A DNA stretch of 64,000 nucleotides from Paraphysomonas bandaiensis (taxonomy: Eukaryota > Chrysophyceae). The notes under the pieces are model-generated. The model was not told the DNA's origin. It saw only the letters and a list, made by a program, of their open reading frames with translations, and made no database searches. Where the stretch lies: positions 167,793-231,792 of the forward strand of contig CBFFRP010000365.1 of NCBI GenBank assembly GCA_965644295.1, read 5' to 3'. The position numbers and the translations under genes are program-made. Within the stretch, counting starts at the first letter, position 1. Every line of letters starts with the position of its first letter. Shown here piece by piece: positions 11,773-23,838 of this stretch.

Positions 11773-14700
11773 TCATTTTCGCTTTTTCGTTTTGATGTCA
11801 CTATAGATATGTGGGTTTGAAGAACTCGCTCGAAGAAAACTAACACATGTCTTTACGCTGACATTATCATGTTGCCCCCGAAAAACATCACGCGGAAGGC
11901 CAAAGTCTCGTTCTTTTGTTTTCTCCAAACTAAAGTGTTGGAAAAGAAATTAGAATTCAATTTCATATTGAAAAAACTAACCTATTCATAATTTCTTCAA
12001 AACGCTTCTTTTTCCTTCGCAATTTGTCTTTCTTACTATTTTCTGTTGAATTTTGTGGGGAAATTTTATTATTTTCCCCACTCTTACGTGGTGGTGGTTC
12101 CTCTAAAATAACTGGTGCAGTACTATTCTGTCGCGATACTGATCCGCTATGCTTGGACCTCCCTTTGCTCTCACTGTAACTGCTCGATTGTGCTTCGGCA
12201 AACATCATTTTTCTAGCAGTTAATAACGCTGACATCGATGATGTTCTCTCCAATGTGTGTGAGGCATCGGCGCCACCGCCATCACTATCTCCTTGAGGAT
12301 GAGGAGCTGTAGTAGGTCTATCATCGATTCCCATTAGGGATTTAGATTTCCGTTTGAGATCTCTAATTGATTCCATCTTCAAATTTGGGGCACTGCCTGG
12401 GCGTGACATAGTACGAGGAATACTATTCTTTCTGGGGACTTCGGTGACGAACACTGTTTGGGATTCCTGTCGCTCACGCAGACCAACCTCAAGATTGGAT
12501 TGTTGGCTCTGGAGAGAATGAAGAGGAGGTTTATCCATGGGTTTCTTCGAAACTGACTTTTTATAGGTCACAGTAACTGGATGGTAAGAGTTTCGAAGTT
12601 TCTTCATTCCATCATTATCAATTCTTCTGAAAGACCGTTTCCATGCAAACACATACTCCATTTTCTCTCGTAAAAATCTTTGAATAACTCTCGCAGCTAC
12701 TTCTTTCTTGTCATGAGATCTAGCACATACGGCATCAAAAATAAGAAAAAATATATACTGTATTCCTTACATTTCTTGATACTTAACCATCGATGACGGT
12801 AAATGCTCCCATGACTTTGTGTTCATCAGAATACAATTGGCAACATCCCAATATGCCTCTTCAGCCTCCAAGAGCGAATTCGAGCCGGAGTTCGCAGCAT
12901 TTCCCTTATCAGTTTCATCCGCAATAAAAGAACCCTGCTGCTTCGCCATGTTGGCCCTGATCTCTTCCGCTGATTATACACACTAAATTAAGCAATAAAT
13001 ACATCATGTATTACAGTACCGATTGCCACTGCGTCCGCTTTGGCATTCTTGTAAACTATGGAATCAGAACCGTACAAGTTACGCAAAAAAGTGACGTCTG
13101 GACCATCTGCCCGGAAATTTCGGAGCATTTGTTTGTCAAACTTGGCAAGTAAATGAAGTTGCTTGGACTCTTGACTTTGAAGCTGAGGTAAGTGTCGTGC
13201 CACAACTTCTTCGGATCGTAGATGTGTTGGTAGACTTCTGCTTAAAGATACACTGAGCACACTCTCCTGCTTTCATATATGACATATATAGAAATAAATT
13301 CATACACAGTCAACCTTTTTTCGTCGATCTTGTGACGATAACTTAATTTGATCTTTCGCCTGCTCCAACAGATATTCCCTGAAACGAGCATCCGGATTGT
13401 CGTCGCTAAAGAACCATATTAGGCATTTAAAAGTGATATTCTACTAACATACCTCGGCAGCGTTACTAAGTGCAATTTCCATTTGCACTCGTCCGTCGGA
13501 TGAAAAAAATCTGCACTATTCGAATTAGACTTTTCTGCATCTTCGAAGGAATTATATTTCTCCATAAACGCATCATAAGGAGTGTGCGAAGCCAGAAAGC
13601 ACCACTCCTGCTCCAGCATTATATGATCCTGATGCAACACCTGTAGAAATAATTACATGGCGATTATATTATCCACGTTTCTTGCCTGTTCCCCAAGCAT
13701 CCCAGTCGGGTCTTGTCTATTTAGTACAATCCACCTTCCATATTGTTGGGCTTTGAAAAAGTTTTCCCGTCTGCAATTTATTAGTGCTGGGTGAATTTTG
13801 CGAATACCATCTGATGATATAGCCTTGCCACCATACTGCGCGCCGAGCACTTCATGCGCTCCAGCCTACTTAAATATCAAAGATATATGCGTAACGACTG
13901 CCTATTATCAATACCTGAAGCCAAACTGCATCGCCATATCTTACAATTCCATGATCACTTAGATCATCGCAGTTCCAAACAACGAATCTCGCGGACGGTA
14001 ATATCTTGTGAGCCGACGCTTTTATATCAGATGCATGATTAAAAGACAAGAATCCACCATGGCGACTCTGATTTCTAAACTTAAAAAATACATGAAAGCA
14101 ATTAAGACGCACCTGAAATGCGATTGTAGCACCAAAGTATACAGCCGTTCCAGGAGCATAATTAAGAACCTCTTGTAGGTCCAGCTTTTTCATATTCTTC
14201 AAGTTATGCCGAATTTTGGAAGCTACACATTAATGATTAATCCTTGTGCACATAGAATTAAGGACTTCAACTTACTTTTAGCGGACTTATCAAGTTTATC
14301 GGCTGGAGTGGAGATATGCATATTCTTTTGTAAAATATTACTCATATCCTTAGCGTTAGAATCCTTGATAGCAGGCGTCCGACTTGCGCCCCTGGAGTTT
14401 TTTTGAGAAGCCAAGCTCCTTCTGTAGTCACTAGCGTATCTAGATTTCATTGATCTAATCTTATCTGCAATAGACAGAACATACGGATCTGCCCGGTTCG
14501 ACCCATAGTGTGGGGAAGCCGGTTCCGCCATGCTCTGGAAATCGATATAGTTTCTCATTCCACCTCTTCTTCGTTTGAGAAGTTCATTTTTTTCCAAACG
14601 TTTTTCTTTCTCCCTTTGAAGTCGTCTGGCCTCATCTTCACGATATTTTTGAATTCTATCGGCATCTAAGTCGACGACTACTCGGCCAAAACTGGCATAT

Positions 14701-14903
14701 TTGACAGCCCTCTGTGATTTATGAATTTCAACAAGTAGAGACGATTTAGAAGTAGGGTTTTTATTCTTCTTATTGTTATCCCATTTACGACGATTTGCAA
14801 TCATTCGTTTGAATGCAATAATAGCAATAAACAGTCGAACAATAAAAGGATGATTCCTTTCTGTTTTTTGGTTTGTGGCTATCCCGATCCTCTTCTGCAG
14901 CAT
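11773..14903 (-). CDS. Large protein with MIR-like beta-trefoil segment and IQ motif; function unknown
   Basis: Ten exons (14903-14276, 14222-14113, 14079-13915, 13865-13686, 13640-13453, 13405-13315, 13266-13020, 12969-12771, 12719-11982, 11929-11773) give 900 residues. Residues 1-209 are basic with a long charged helix. Residues about 235-360 have the look of a MIR or beta-trefoil repeat (AVYFGATIAFQ..., GGFLSFN, ARFVVWN, GDAVWLQ, YGRWIVLN). Near residue 605 an IQ-type calmodulin-binding motif appears (ARVIQRFLREKMEYVFAWKRSF), formed across an intron. The last 240 residues are Ser/Arg-rich and probably disordered. Two introns are odd: 13685-13641 starts with GC rather than GT, and 14112-14080 is only 33 nt and in frame, so it may be retained. 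I do not recognise the family; a ciliary or calcium-regulated role is only a guess. Confidence 0.65.
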
Positions 14904-15714
14904 ATTGATATGATATCAGGCCACTTCAAGATTGATCTGACTATAATTCAAACACACAAATGTTTATATTCTATGTATGTATGTATGTCTGTGGAAGTGT
15001 CATTGATTCAGGTGTGTTATATATGGGGGACTATAGCTATATCACACACTGAAAGAGCTCAGTCATTAACAGGTTCCTCAAGAACTCCGTTACAATTCAG
15101 TGCCTTACAATACTATCTAAAGAGTTGTTTGTGTCATTGAATAACAAGGGTGTGTTATTTCATATAACAGAGTGGAGAAAAGTGGAATCGATCCCCTCTC
15201 TGCATATATATATATATAAGCTCTACCGTAACTGTACATACATACATATATACACATACATACGCCTGAAATTCATATATACAGAAGATGTAACAGTTAA
15301 ATTTATAGTGCTGAACTGCCGCTGGTACTGTCGTCAATCTTCTAACACCTATAAAATCGCGGTTTTTAGACCTATATCTCGATATGCAGAAAAAAACTAC
15401 TCAGGAGTACAATAGATATGGCCGAATAATTGATGGTTTTTTCTAAAAAAGGCATGTTTTAGATTTATTGTACACCAGAATATTGGCAGTATATCCTACA
15501 GCAGCACTTTGTATGTGTGGTGTATCACTCCATGATGATCTCGCAATATACACACATGTATCATCACATCAGCACTGGATCATCATATAAATCCAGATCT
15601 AAATTCAATTCCCGCAGTCAATGCCTATATATTCTATACTCTAAACTAGCATATGGCTTCGTTCATTAGACTTAACCCACCTATCACTATCTAACACACA
15701 GAGTCCTATCAGAT
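14904..15714. other. Divergent promoter spacer MIR-IQ / Niban-like
   Basis: About 810 bp with short TATG/CATA runs (14972-14990, 15235-15270) and a (TA)n run near 15205. No coding frame with a domain is seen. Confidence 0.5.
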
Positions 15715-17743
15715 ATGGTAATATACGCTATCATCAGCATATAAGACAACTGATTGATGTATTCATTGATTAGGGGAGTGCAGAATCAACAATAGATGAG
15801 GAGCGTATGAAGGAAATAACTGATGAAGCATGTGAGCTGTTTCTATCGAAGATCACTGTATGCTTTGAAGACGCGCTATTCGAAAAGTTTGAAAGACTTT
15901 ATAATAACAAAACAGATAAAGTTTCCTATCAACTCCAGTCACCTCCTAAGCTAGAGTTTTCTTTGAAATGTGGTTTCTTGTTGAAGCGAGGGGGGCAGGT
16001 AGGAAACCCAATTGTGTTATCGTTGAAGTGATATTCATACAACTTTGAAGGTGAAAAATTGGAAGAGGCGACATTTCGAGGCATTAAATGAATCTGAAAA
16101 TTATAATATTGCTTATTACAAACAGTACAAAGGAAAAATGGTGCGTAAAGGAGTTATTAATTGCAACGGGTATGTGATGTATTTACCGTTGCTTGTATAC
16201 ATGGTTTGATGGTATGCAGTTATCGCGTTGAAATGTTCTTGGAAGAAGAGGAAGAGGTGTTCGGCCAATTTGGCTTTAAACTGGTTCCTTATGATGAGCG
16301 GCGTCGATGTTGGTGGTTTCGAGCTGAGGATGAAGATGATAAGAAAGAGTGGGAAGAGGTGTATAAAGTAAAGCTATATCATTCGATTATGTCCTTATGC
16401 TTTCGATTTTAGATATTTAGCAACGCATGCAGGAAATCTCAGCCATCCAGGCACCACATCCCACTCATAGAAACTGCATTTGACCGAGCGTTTCACTCCG
16501 TGCGATATTCGTATGGCTATTTTAACCCTATTGAGGTGTGCGGTACGGAAGAAGAGATGTTATTCGACTTCATAGGTGGAGAAATTCTACACAGAGAGCT
16601 TCTGCATGATGCATTCAGCAGCATTCCTTCGAGACCTGACAAAGCCTCCCAAGTCCAAGAAATTAAACATATCGCAAATAAGATTGTGGGAAAAGCTGTT
16701 AAAGCTACTTGGAAGAGTGCGCTTGAAGGCTTGATGCCACTTATTCCACCAGCATTTCTTCCTCAAGGAGGCAAGCAAACCCAATCAGAGTCGACCTCCA
16801 CATGCAGCAGTGATGAGCATGATATATCTGAGTTTCTCAAACAACAGTATGGGGAAGTATACTTCAATAAATTTGTCAATACGATTCAGGTTCAAGCAGA
16901 AATTCAGTCGAAGGTGTGTGCTGCTGCTGCTTCTGTTGTAGATCCTGTTATCCTGGATGCGGCACAAACAACCTGTGTGCCTTTGTTGGAGGCCATCACA
17001 GACTCTGTGGCTCAAGCATACGCTGAAGCTGTGGAGGGTTTTGCTTCTGACGTACAGCACACAGTACTGGTAAGTGCAAAATTATCGAGAGAGACGGGTT
17101 CGGGTGAACACGCTGAGGCTCTGGCGAACGCCCATCGCAGGGTGAATGTGGGGTATAATTCAGGACCGTTGAAGGAGTCCCGGATGACGTTATGGGCGAT
17201 GTATACAAACAATCTAAACCAACCCGATGTACAGCAGTGTTTTTCTAATGGAGCTCTTAATGCGTATGATATTTATTCCCGTATATCAGACAACATTGCA
17301 GCACTCACACATAGTGCAATATACACTTACGGAAAACTCACTATCGAAGGCGACATGGATCCAGAGTCTGCACTCTCCAGTTGCAAGGACATGGCCTCTG
17401 CTGATTCTAAACTTAGACAGCAAGAAGTTTTGGTGGACATTTTGAATCGGTTCGTGTAGTATATTTCGTTGATGTGTGTTAATTATTATTGTGTATCAGA
17501 TTGGTAGACCCAGTGGTCCAAGAGATGATAGTCATACCTTGCTGCGACGTGATACAGCAAATGCAAATCCTAGTCCCACCTCATATGAGGGATGACTTTA
17601 GTATACAGTCATGCGGCGATCGTCTAATTGCGGACATGGTCGACAGAGTATTGGCCTCTTTAGTTAAGCAGTTTCTTTCGAAGTCATATTCTACCAGTCA
17701 TGAAATATCAAGTTATTCTCCTGTTGAAGTTACTGTTGTATGA
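15715..17743 (+). CDS. Niban-like PH-domain protein
   Basis: Niban (FAM129) proteins are membrane-associated regulators of stress and translation in animals. The model begins with an ATG (15715-15717) directly followed by a 56-nt intron; the next exon is in frame and gives MGSAESTIDEE, very like the human Niban start MGGSASSQLDE. Exons: 15715-15717, 15774-15998, 16051-16169, 16220-16358, 16413-17449, 17500-17743; 588 residues. Gly2 with Ser6 fits an N-myristoylation signal. A PH domain follows (about 62-165): CGFLLKRGGQ, WKRRHFEAL, then CWWFRAEDEDDKKEWEE. The long helical remainder ends with a segment (QEVLVDILNRLVDPVVQEM...) that matches the Niban core helices. Without the first mini-exon the protein would start at 15807 and lose the signal. 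The exon 4 donor could be 21 bp downstream area (16368) instead of 16358. Confidence 0.72.
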
Positions 17744-18456
17744 TTATGTAAATATAATAGGCATTAGTATATATTTGTTTTACAATAATGGGGAAGGCGC
17801 TTTGGGAACAGTAGCGTCGTGTTGGAAATATTCCTTCCTTACATCGAAAGGTATTTAGGAGTGAGGAACTAATTAATCTGCTCTTCTAATCAGCAGCATC
17901 AAGGGTTGTATACGACATCCTTTCTTCTTACATTTCCGCACAAGCATATAACAACAACGTACTGTAGAGCTGTAAAGTAAATGAAAAATGAACTGTATTT
18001 GGCGCAGATATACGTAATATACTGTTATTCGTTGTCAGTATGTAAAATCCATGCAGCATAAATTTATTATTGTGACGACTTGCTGTATTAATGGTATGTA
18101 TGGATCTGACTACTGTAGTAATTGCTATAAGCTTATTGTGTACACGACGAATGTCAAAACGAAATGCTTAGCATGTCTACCACAAGTACAACTAAGCGAA
18201 ACATGTCACCAGTTCTCTCATGAAAATACCGTACACAGAGAGTTGTCATTCATCGTATTCAATACCGAACGCTGATATATCGATCAACATTTTCTGAACT
18301 ATTTTTGTTAACATTGTCAAGCTTGCCACAAGACAACAATAGTGTGTAATGCAGTCGAGCAATATAAACGCAAAAGAGATTATTTCGAATTGTACAGTTT
18401 ATTACCAGCACAGCATTTGGCACGCACACTGCTCTGACAAGATCCAATTGCTAGAT
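17744..18456. other. Convergent spacer Niban-like / eS28
   Basis: About 710 bp between two 3' ends. Short frames of 60-75 codons on both strands have no resemblance to known proteins and overlap each other. Nothing else is seen. Confidence 0.5.
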
Positions 18457-18761
18457 TTATCTGAGACGGCGTGCTTCACGCTCCCATTCCATCAAGGACA
18501 AAATGTCACCCTATATAGCTGGTTGTTACCACTGCTTTAATTAATACAACACAACTATACCTCTCTAACAGGTCCTTTGACATTTCTAATGATAGAACGG
18601 TTGGGGTCATCAAGAAATTCAACTCTGACCTGAATGACATTTCCGGTGTTACCGGTTCTGCCAATAACGCGGTTAACCTTTGCAAGCTTTACAGGCTGAT
18701 CCTATACAATGCATCAACATGAGATATTATACAATAAAATGAAAATATTATAACTAACCAT
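18457..18761 (-). CDS. RPS28: 40S ribosomal protein eS28
   Basis: A small-subunit protein at the mRNA exit/E-site region. Three exons on the minus strand: the ATG alone (18761-18759), 18701-18561 and 18510-18457. They give 65 residues, the normal size. The body reads [17 protein letters not shown], then [20 protein letters not shown] and GPVRE, and the C-terminus [17 protein letters not shown], all nearly as in animals ([10 protein letters not shown]). The first intron (18758-18702) starts right after the start codon, a layout common in ribosomal protein genes of many eukaryotes; the second intron is 50 nt. It is divergent from the NCLX gene. The gene is easily missed because no exon exceeds 47 codons. 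Confidence 0.96.
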
Positions 18762-19384
18762 TTTACTACACGCTGCCAATGTGCACGGTAAATTATTATA
18801 ACTTGATTGGGTTGGTATTATATGCCTCTATATTGCATAGATCTTGAGGTGGTGGTGTCAATAGCATGATGCATAGTTTGAGGTCAGTGGATGGCGGTTA
18901 TGATGAAAAATCTTGAATCGTCAGTATTCAGTTTTTGTTGATTATGTGTTGGTAGTGTACGTTTGGTGAACCGTATACGGGCAGATATATCCGTTGATGA
19001 GGAGAATTATCTACGAAAATATGACTATGAACACCTTGAGGTGTCTGTACTCTGGTATTATACCATCTACATACGGACCATGTGCTGTGAAATCGTGTGT
19101 ATGGTGTCACCCCATACTGCAGTATACTGTATACTGTATAGATACCTACATAAACCACCATACCTAACATACACACACACCTCTGTACGTATCATACACA
19201 CACATACATATATATATAACATCTATTCAACAATCTCAATACTCTTACCTCATTTCTTCGATATTCAACTTCACTTCTTCATCTCCCTATCATTCCCATG
19301 TATCCATCTCTCTTAACCACCCCTTTAACCCATCTCATAATGCCATAAGACACATACACGCATCCCCTCTATAAACAAACACAC
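18762..19384. other. Divergent promoter spacer eS28 / NCLX
   Basis: About 620 bp. The part from about 19160 to 19384 is strongly depleted of G on the NCLX sense strand (long C/A/T-rich runs with CACACACA and CATACATATATATA). A frame of 117 codons from 18963 covers it but is low complexity and is not called. Confidence 0.5.
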
Positions 19385-21513
19385 ATGACACACTGTGATA
19401 GTCAAGACATTGATCTAGGTCCATTAGGGATAAACTACATTGATATTTTCTATTGTCAATTACAAGGATATGAATCTGTTAGTGTTCTCTTCTTCATATG
19501 CTGGACGATGTATTTGATTTATATGTGTAAGTCTCTCTCTGTATATATACATACATATCATGTATAACTATATGTATACGTGTATATATGACTATATGGG
19601 GATAACTCTTATCATTTATTTTTAGTGGGAGACACCGCAGACACTTATTTTTCACCTACTTTGGGGTCTATTTGCGAAAAGGTTTATTTGTTGTGTACTA
19701 TAATGACATTCATAATTATTACATGTAGATGAAAATTCCGTACCAGGTTGCAGGTGTGACTTTTCTCGCCATGGGAAACGGATCTCCCGATGTATTTGCA
19801 TCAATAACTTCGTTTACAGGTTTTTGAATAAAGTGTACTTTAAGTAGTAACAAAATATGTAGGAGGACAGGATGTACTGATTGGAGTTGGTGCTTTACTC
19901 GGGGCCAGTATGTTCGTAGCAACCATCGTTGTTGGGGTTGTATCCATTATTTCGCCGTGCAAGATAGATCCGTTTGTGTTTGGCCGTGATATTAGCTTCC
20001 ATGTACTGGCCGTTACTGCTGTCACGTATTGTGCCATAGCTGTGGAAGTTACTTTGTATTCGGCCTTGGGTTTCTTTGTCTTGTATGCCGTGTATGTGAC
20101 TGTAGTTATCGTGGGGTGGTGGTATAGTGCTAGAAAATCCCCAAGTACGAGCTCGATTCCTGTTGTCGCCGGAGTACAAGCTGCCTATTGGCATGCGTCC
20201 TCCAAGTCGAGTAAAGACGTCAGGAAGTATGACGATGGTGACACGACTGAATCTAAGTATACGTTTCTGATTCTTGGGGAACCCCAATATGGATCTCGAT
20301 CCCCTGTCCCAGACTACGAGGAAGAGGAATATGAGGACGCGGAGCGCGGGAGTGATGATGATCAGGATGTCACGATAAACCTTTCTGGAGGGCTCATAAC
20401 GCCGAAATTTGATCATGAGGTCTTAGAAGATTATTTTCAACCATTGGAATTGAAGCCCAAGACTCACACACTGCAACCATTTGATGGCGTAGAGATGGAT
20501 TCTGACAGACCAAGGAAAGTGCACAAGAGCGATGTTGCGTTGGAAAATGGAAGTTTAGAGGTTCCACTATTGCGGCAACAGTCGTCTGAACTGCGGCGAT
20601 CAGCCTCCCGCCGGCAGAATATGTTTCTAAGCAGTATATATTGGCAACAATGGCAACTGCGTAGACGGATGCAGAAAAATATACTAACTGCTGATTGGTG
20701 GGAGTACCCGATACACTGGAAGATTATGGCAATAGTGTCATTCCCTTTTGTTCTCTTGAGGGACATAACTATCCCAACAGTAGACAGTGAACTGTGGTAC
20801 AAACCGTACGCTGTGCTTCAGCCGTTGTGCTCTCCATTGTTGGTCCTCTTTACTGCAGAGAAATGGGGGTCAAATGTGGGTCTTTTGCCTGCTCCTGTAC
20901 TTAGCGTCATTATTGGGATCCCACTTGCTGCATTTGTGTGTTTAACGACTCATTATTCGCACCCTCCCACTGGAAGTGTGTACGCTGTGCTATGGGTTCA
21001 GATGGCATTTATTATGTGCGTGGTGTGGATTTATCTTTTTGCAGGAGAGTTGGTTGCATGTCTCCAAGCCATAGGAATTATATCAGGAATACCTCCAGCT
21101 GTACTAGGCTTGACCATTCTTGCTTGGGGAAATTCTGTTGGAGATTTATTTGCCAATATGGTTCGTGTGTGCTTATTTTGTAAGTCATACTTACACTTGT
21201 ACTGTAGGCTGTAGCTAAACAGGGCTTGGGTGAAATGGCAATTGCGGGAAGTTATGGAGGGCCAGTTTTGAATCTCTGCCTTGGTCTTGGAGTTTCGTTT
21301 GCGTATGTCTGTACGAGCTCGTTCCCTTTACCGTTCACACTTAGAGTGGATACATCGTCGATAGTGTCTCTAGTATTTTTATATATTGCTTTACTTTCTA
21401 CTATCGTAGCAACAGTGTTCAATGGGTTTGAAATGAAATCGTGTGTTGGATATTATTTGATTGGCTTATATGTCGTGTATTCCATTATCCAGATAGGATT
21501 TCTGCTGTTTTAA
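19385..21513 (+). CDS. NCLX-type cation/Ca2+ exchanger (CCX family)
   Basis: Predicted multi-pass exchanger of the family that includes mitochondrial NCLX (SLC8B1) and plant CCX proteins; it swaps Na+ or another monovalent cation for Ca2+. Exons 19385-19526, 19626-19681, 19729-19819, 19863-21160 and 21208-21513 give 630 residues. The N-terminus carries the NCLX-style GINYIDxFYC. Alpha-1 repeat (about 73-125): VAGVTFLAMGNGSPDVFAS then GVGALLGASMFVATIVVG. Alpha-2 repeat (about 505-555): PPAVLGLTILAWGNSVGDLFANMA followed by GSYGGPVLNLCLG. Between them lies an acidic, Ser-rich loop (about residues 190-330) likely to be cytosolic or matrix-facing and regulatory. The alpha-2 repeat is completed only by splicing at 21160/21208. 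Organelle location cannot be read from the sequence. Confidence 0.88.
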
Positions 21514-23838
21514 TCATAAATGATATGTATAGTGTTGGCGTAACACTTTAACACAATTTCAGTCTTCCAGACGCGCGTCATATTCATTCGAAATCTGTTT
21601 TACAGAAACGAATGAAGATATAGGGCAGTTGTTGGTATTTTATATTGTGAACAACAGAAGTATCTCATCTCTAAATACCACTTGCACTTCTCTTAAAGGT
21701 TATAGCAAGAAAAGGATACGGAATGTGCCTATATATATTATATATAATAGAATGAAGTAGGGAAAAACATATTAAGAATGTTACAAGTACCTTTTTTTTA
21801 AGCACTTTAAGCTTATACTTTTAAGAATAATATTACCACGTTTTGCACTTTTATTGAGAAGTTATAATATACGAATAACGATCACAAAAGCCATGCTTTG
21901 ATGGATTCAATACCAGATCTAGGGAACAATATTTATATTATATTTCAATGCTATTGTTAAATATAACATTTTATTATACCCATCATCAATAATATTGCAA
22001 AACTTCTGTAACCGGTCCAATAACACTATTTAAATATATTATATATTAGAATATATTAAATACATTATAGCCAAACCCACTACGCTGCTTGCAAGCAAAG
22101 GCTACCCACTACTTAGCCAATCACAATATTTATCAACTCATCCTCTGAACTCTCATCGTAATTATGATCAAAACAACGAATATTCTCAACACTGAGCTAA
22201 CATGATGGGACAAGTCATCATTCAGCATCGATCGAATAATAGAGAGCCAAAACAAATATTATGTGGCTTTGACCACACGACAAGACCGCATGCACCGATT
22301 GCGGCTACCAGGTTGGTTCTCTAAAACCCATGATTCTATCACTCAAATACGAGAATCAGCCTTTAGATTATGCTTCAAGTTCGCAGTCAATGCTATGCTG
22401 CTTTATCGAGGGTTTTACCCAGACTTCCCCCCAGAACACGTGTAGTAAGCAGCGAATCTGGCAAAGACAACCGCTGTGTTCTTCGACTCTAATAAGTAAC
22501 AAGACTGTCTGTGTGCTCTGTACCCAACCCCGCCCCAAGTCAACAGCTCCCTCATTTTACAATTCGACCTCAAATAATGATCACCACACAACCCGTAAGT
22601 TCCCTCACTTCGTCCCGATGGTGCCTCCGCAGAGAGTCACAGCTAGGCGAATAAACACATCTCCTAATTTTCTAACACTTTCACACCCCAACACGCGGGA
22701 ACCCCAGCGTAAGCGACTCCGCTAGCTCTGTTTACGTCTTATACAGTGCAGTCAGGGGTACCCCGAAAGTCTACAGATTCTACGCCTCTTTACCTCTCGC
22801 ATCATCTCACACTCCCATGTGGAGCACATCTACATAATTCTGCCCCTCCCTATAAAGCTTTGCGGACCCTCTACTCCAAAAGTGCATTCCCCTGCTGATT
22901 AACTGCATCTCCTAGTACTGAAGGACTACACGTCCATGGGCAACTCTTACACTTTTACTTCAGGACTGATGTCAGGTATATATAATCCTGAACATTCTGC
23001 TTGCTCACTGCGTTTGCTTTGAGTGAAAGAGCGAAAGTGGTTGCACTTTTGTGTTTGCGGTGACACACAAGCGGCTTTCGCAGCGCTAAATAGTAGAATA
23101 ATATCAGAGTTAAGTGCTAGTTAGTTAAATTGCAATGCTAAATAAATTAGTTAGTTCTAATTCTTACACATCTATTGCAATTAATAAGACATTCACTACT
23201 ACTATTGCAATAAAAAAGTGGTTGCACCTTGGTGCTTACGGTGACGCACAAGGAGCTTTCGTAGCGTAGATAGTAGGATATTATCAATTTGAAGTGCTAG
23301 TTAGTTAAATAGTTTTGACTCTTACACACGCCAATTGATAATAATCAGACATTCACAACTACTGCGATATATCCAGCTGCCAATAGCGAGTGGTTGATCA
23401 CTTGATTACTATTATCATTTGCCTTTTTACTTGATGTACTTGCATATATATACATATCACTTCCATGATGAAACTAATTGTCTGTGATCATAATATTATA
23501 TATGTATGTATGTATACATACATGTATGTATAATAATGTAAACTAAAATATTAACAAGCGTTCGTTTAAACTACTATTGTATAATAATATTATGTTGATT
23601 GCAATATATTGCGAGTTATCTACAGTAACAATATTGATGAAATTGTTTGCCAGTCGATCAATCAATAAACTGTCTAGCTGTTTAGTATATTACAATACAA
23701 TAATATACTGTTCTCTAGCTCTAATATGATTACTTTGAATGCAATTAAAGAGAAACTGTGTGACGCCAGGAGTGTTTCTTATTACTTACACATATATTCA
23801 AAAATACAACAACAATGCAATATATTAGCAATAAAGAT
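21514..23838. other. Convergent spacer NCLX / RALGAPB
   Basis: About 2.3 kb, with AT-rich stretches, an inverted pair of dispersed-repeat units (about 23023-23370) and a TATG/CATA run near 23503-23530. Frames at 22263-22725 have no recognisable similarity and are not called. Confidence 0.55.
23023..23370 (-). repeat. Dispersed repeat core, two diverged tandem units (inverted copies)
   Basis: Two head-to-tail units (about 23023-23212 and 23213-23370) begin with AGTGGTTGCAC, continue through GCGGTGACACACAAG (unit 1) or ACGGTGACGCACAAG (unit 2) and TTAGTTAAAT, and end with GACATTCAC(T/A)AC. The core is the reverse complement of the repeat cores at 6831 and 33213. It holds an inverted repeat (GCTTG...CAAGC) and, in unit 2, the palindrome GCACCAAGGTGC. 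Confidence 0.7.

Noticed and set aside
17070-17140. GTAAGT...CGCAG segment in the Niban-like exon 5 that looks like an intron
   Set aside because: It is 71 nt, GC-rich unlike the other introns, and removing it brings a stop codon within five codons; the in-frame reading is protein-like.
18963-19316. 117-codon frame upstream of NCLX
   Set aside because: Tyr/His/Thr low complexity over a CACA/TATA-rich promoter spacer, with an overlapping frame on the other strand and no similarity.
22263-22725. Overlapping frames of 60 and 131 codons near the repeats
   Set aside because: Pro/Thr/Ser-rich by composition; no motif, and located in a convergent repeat-bearing spacer.
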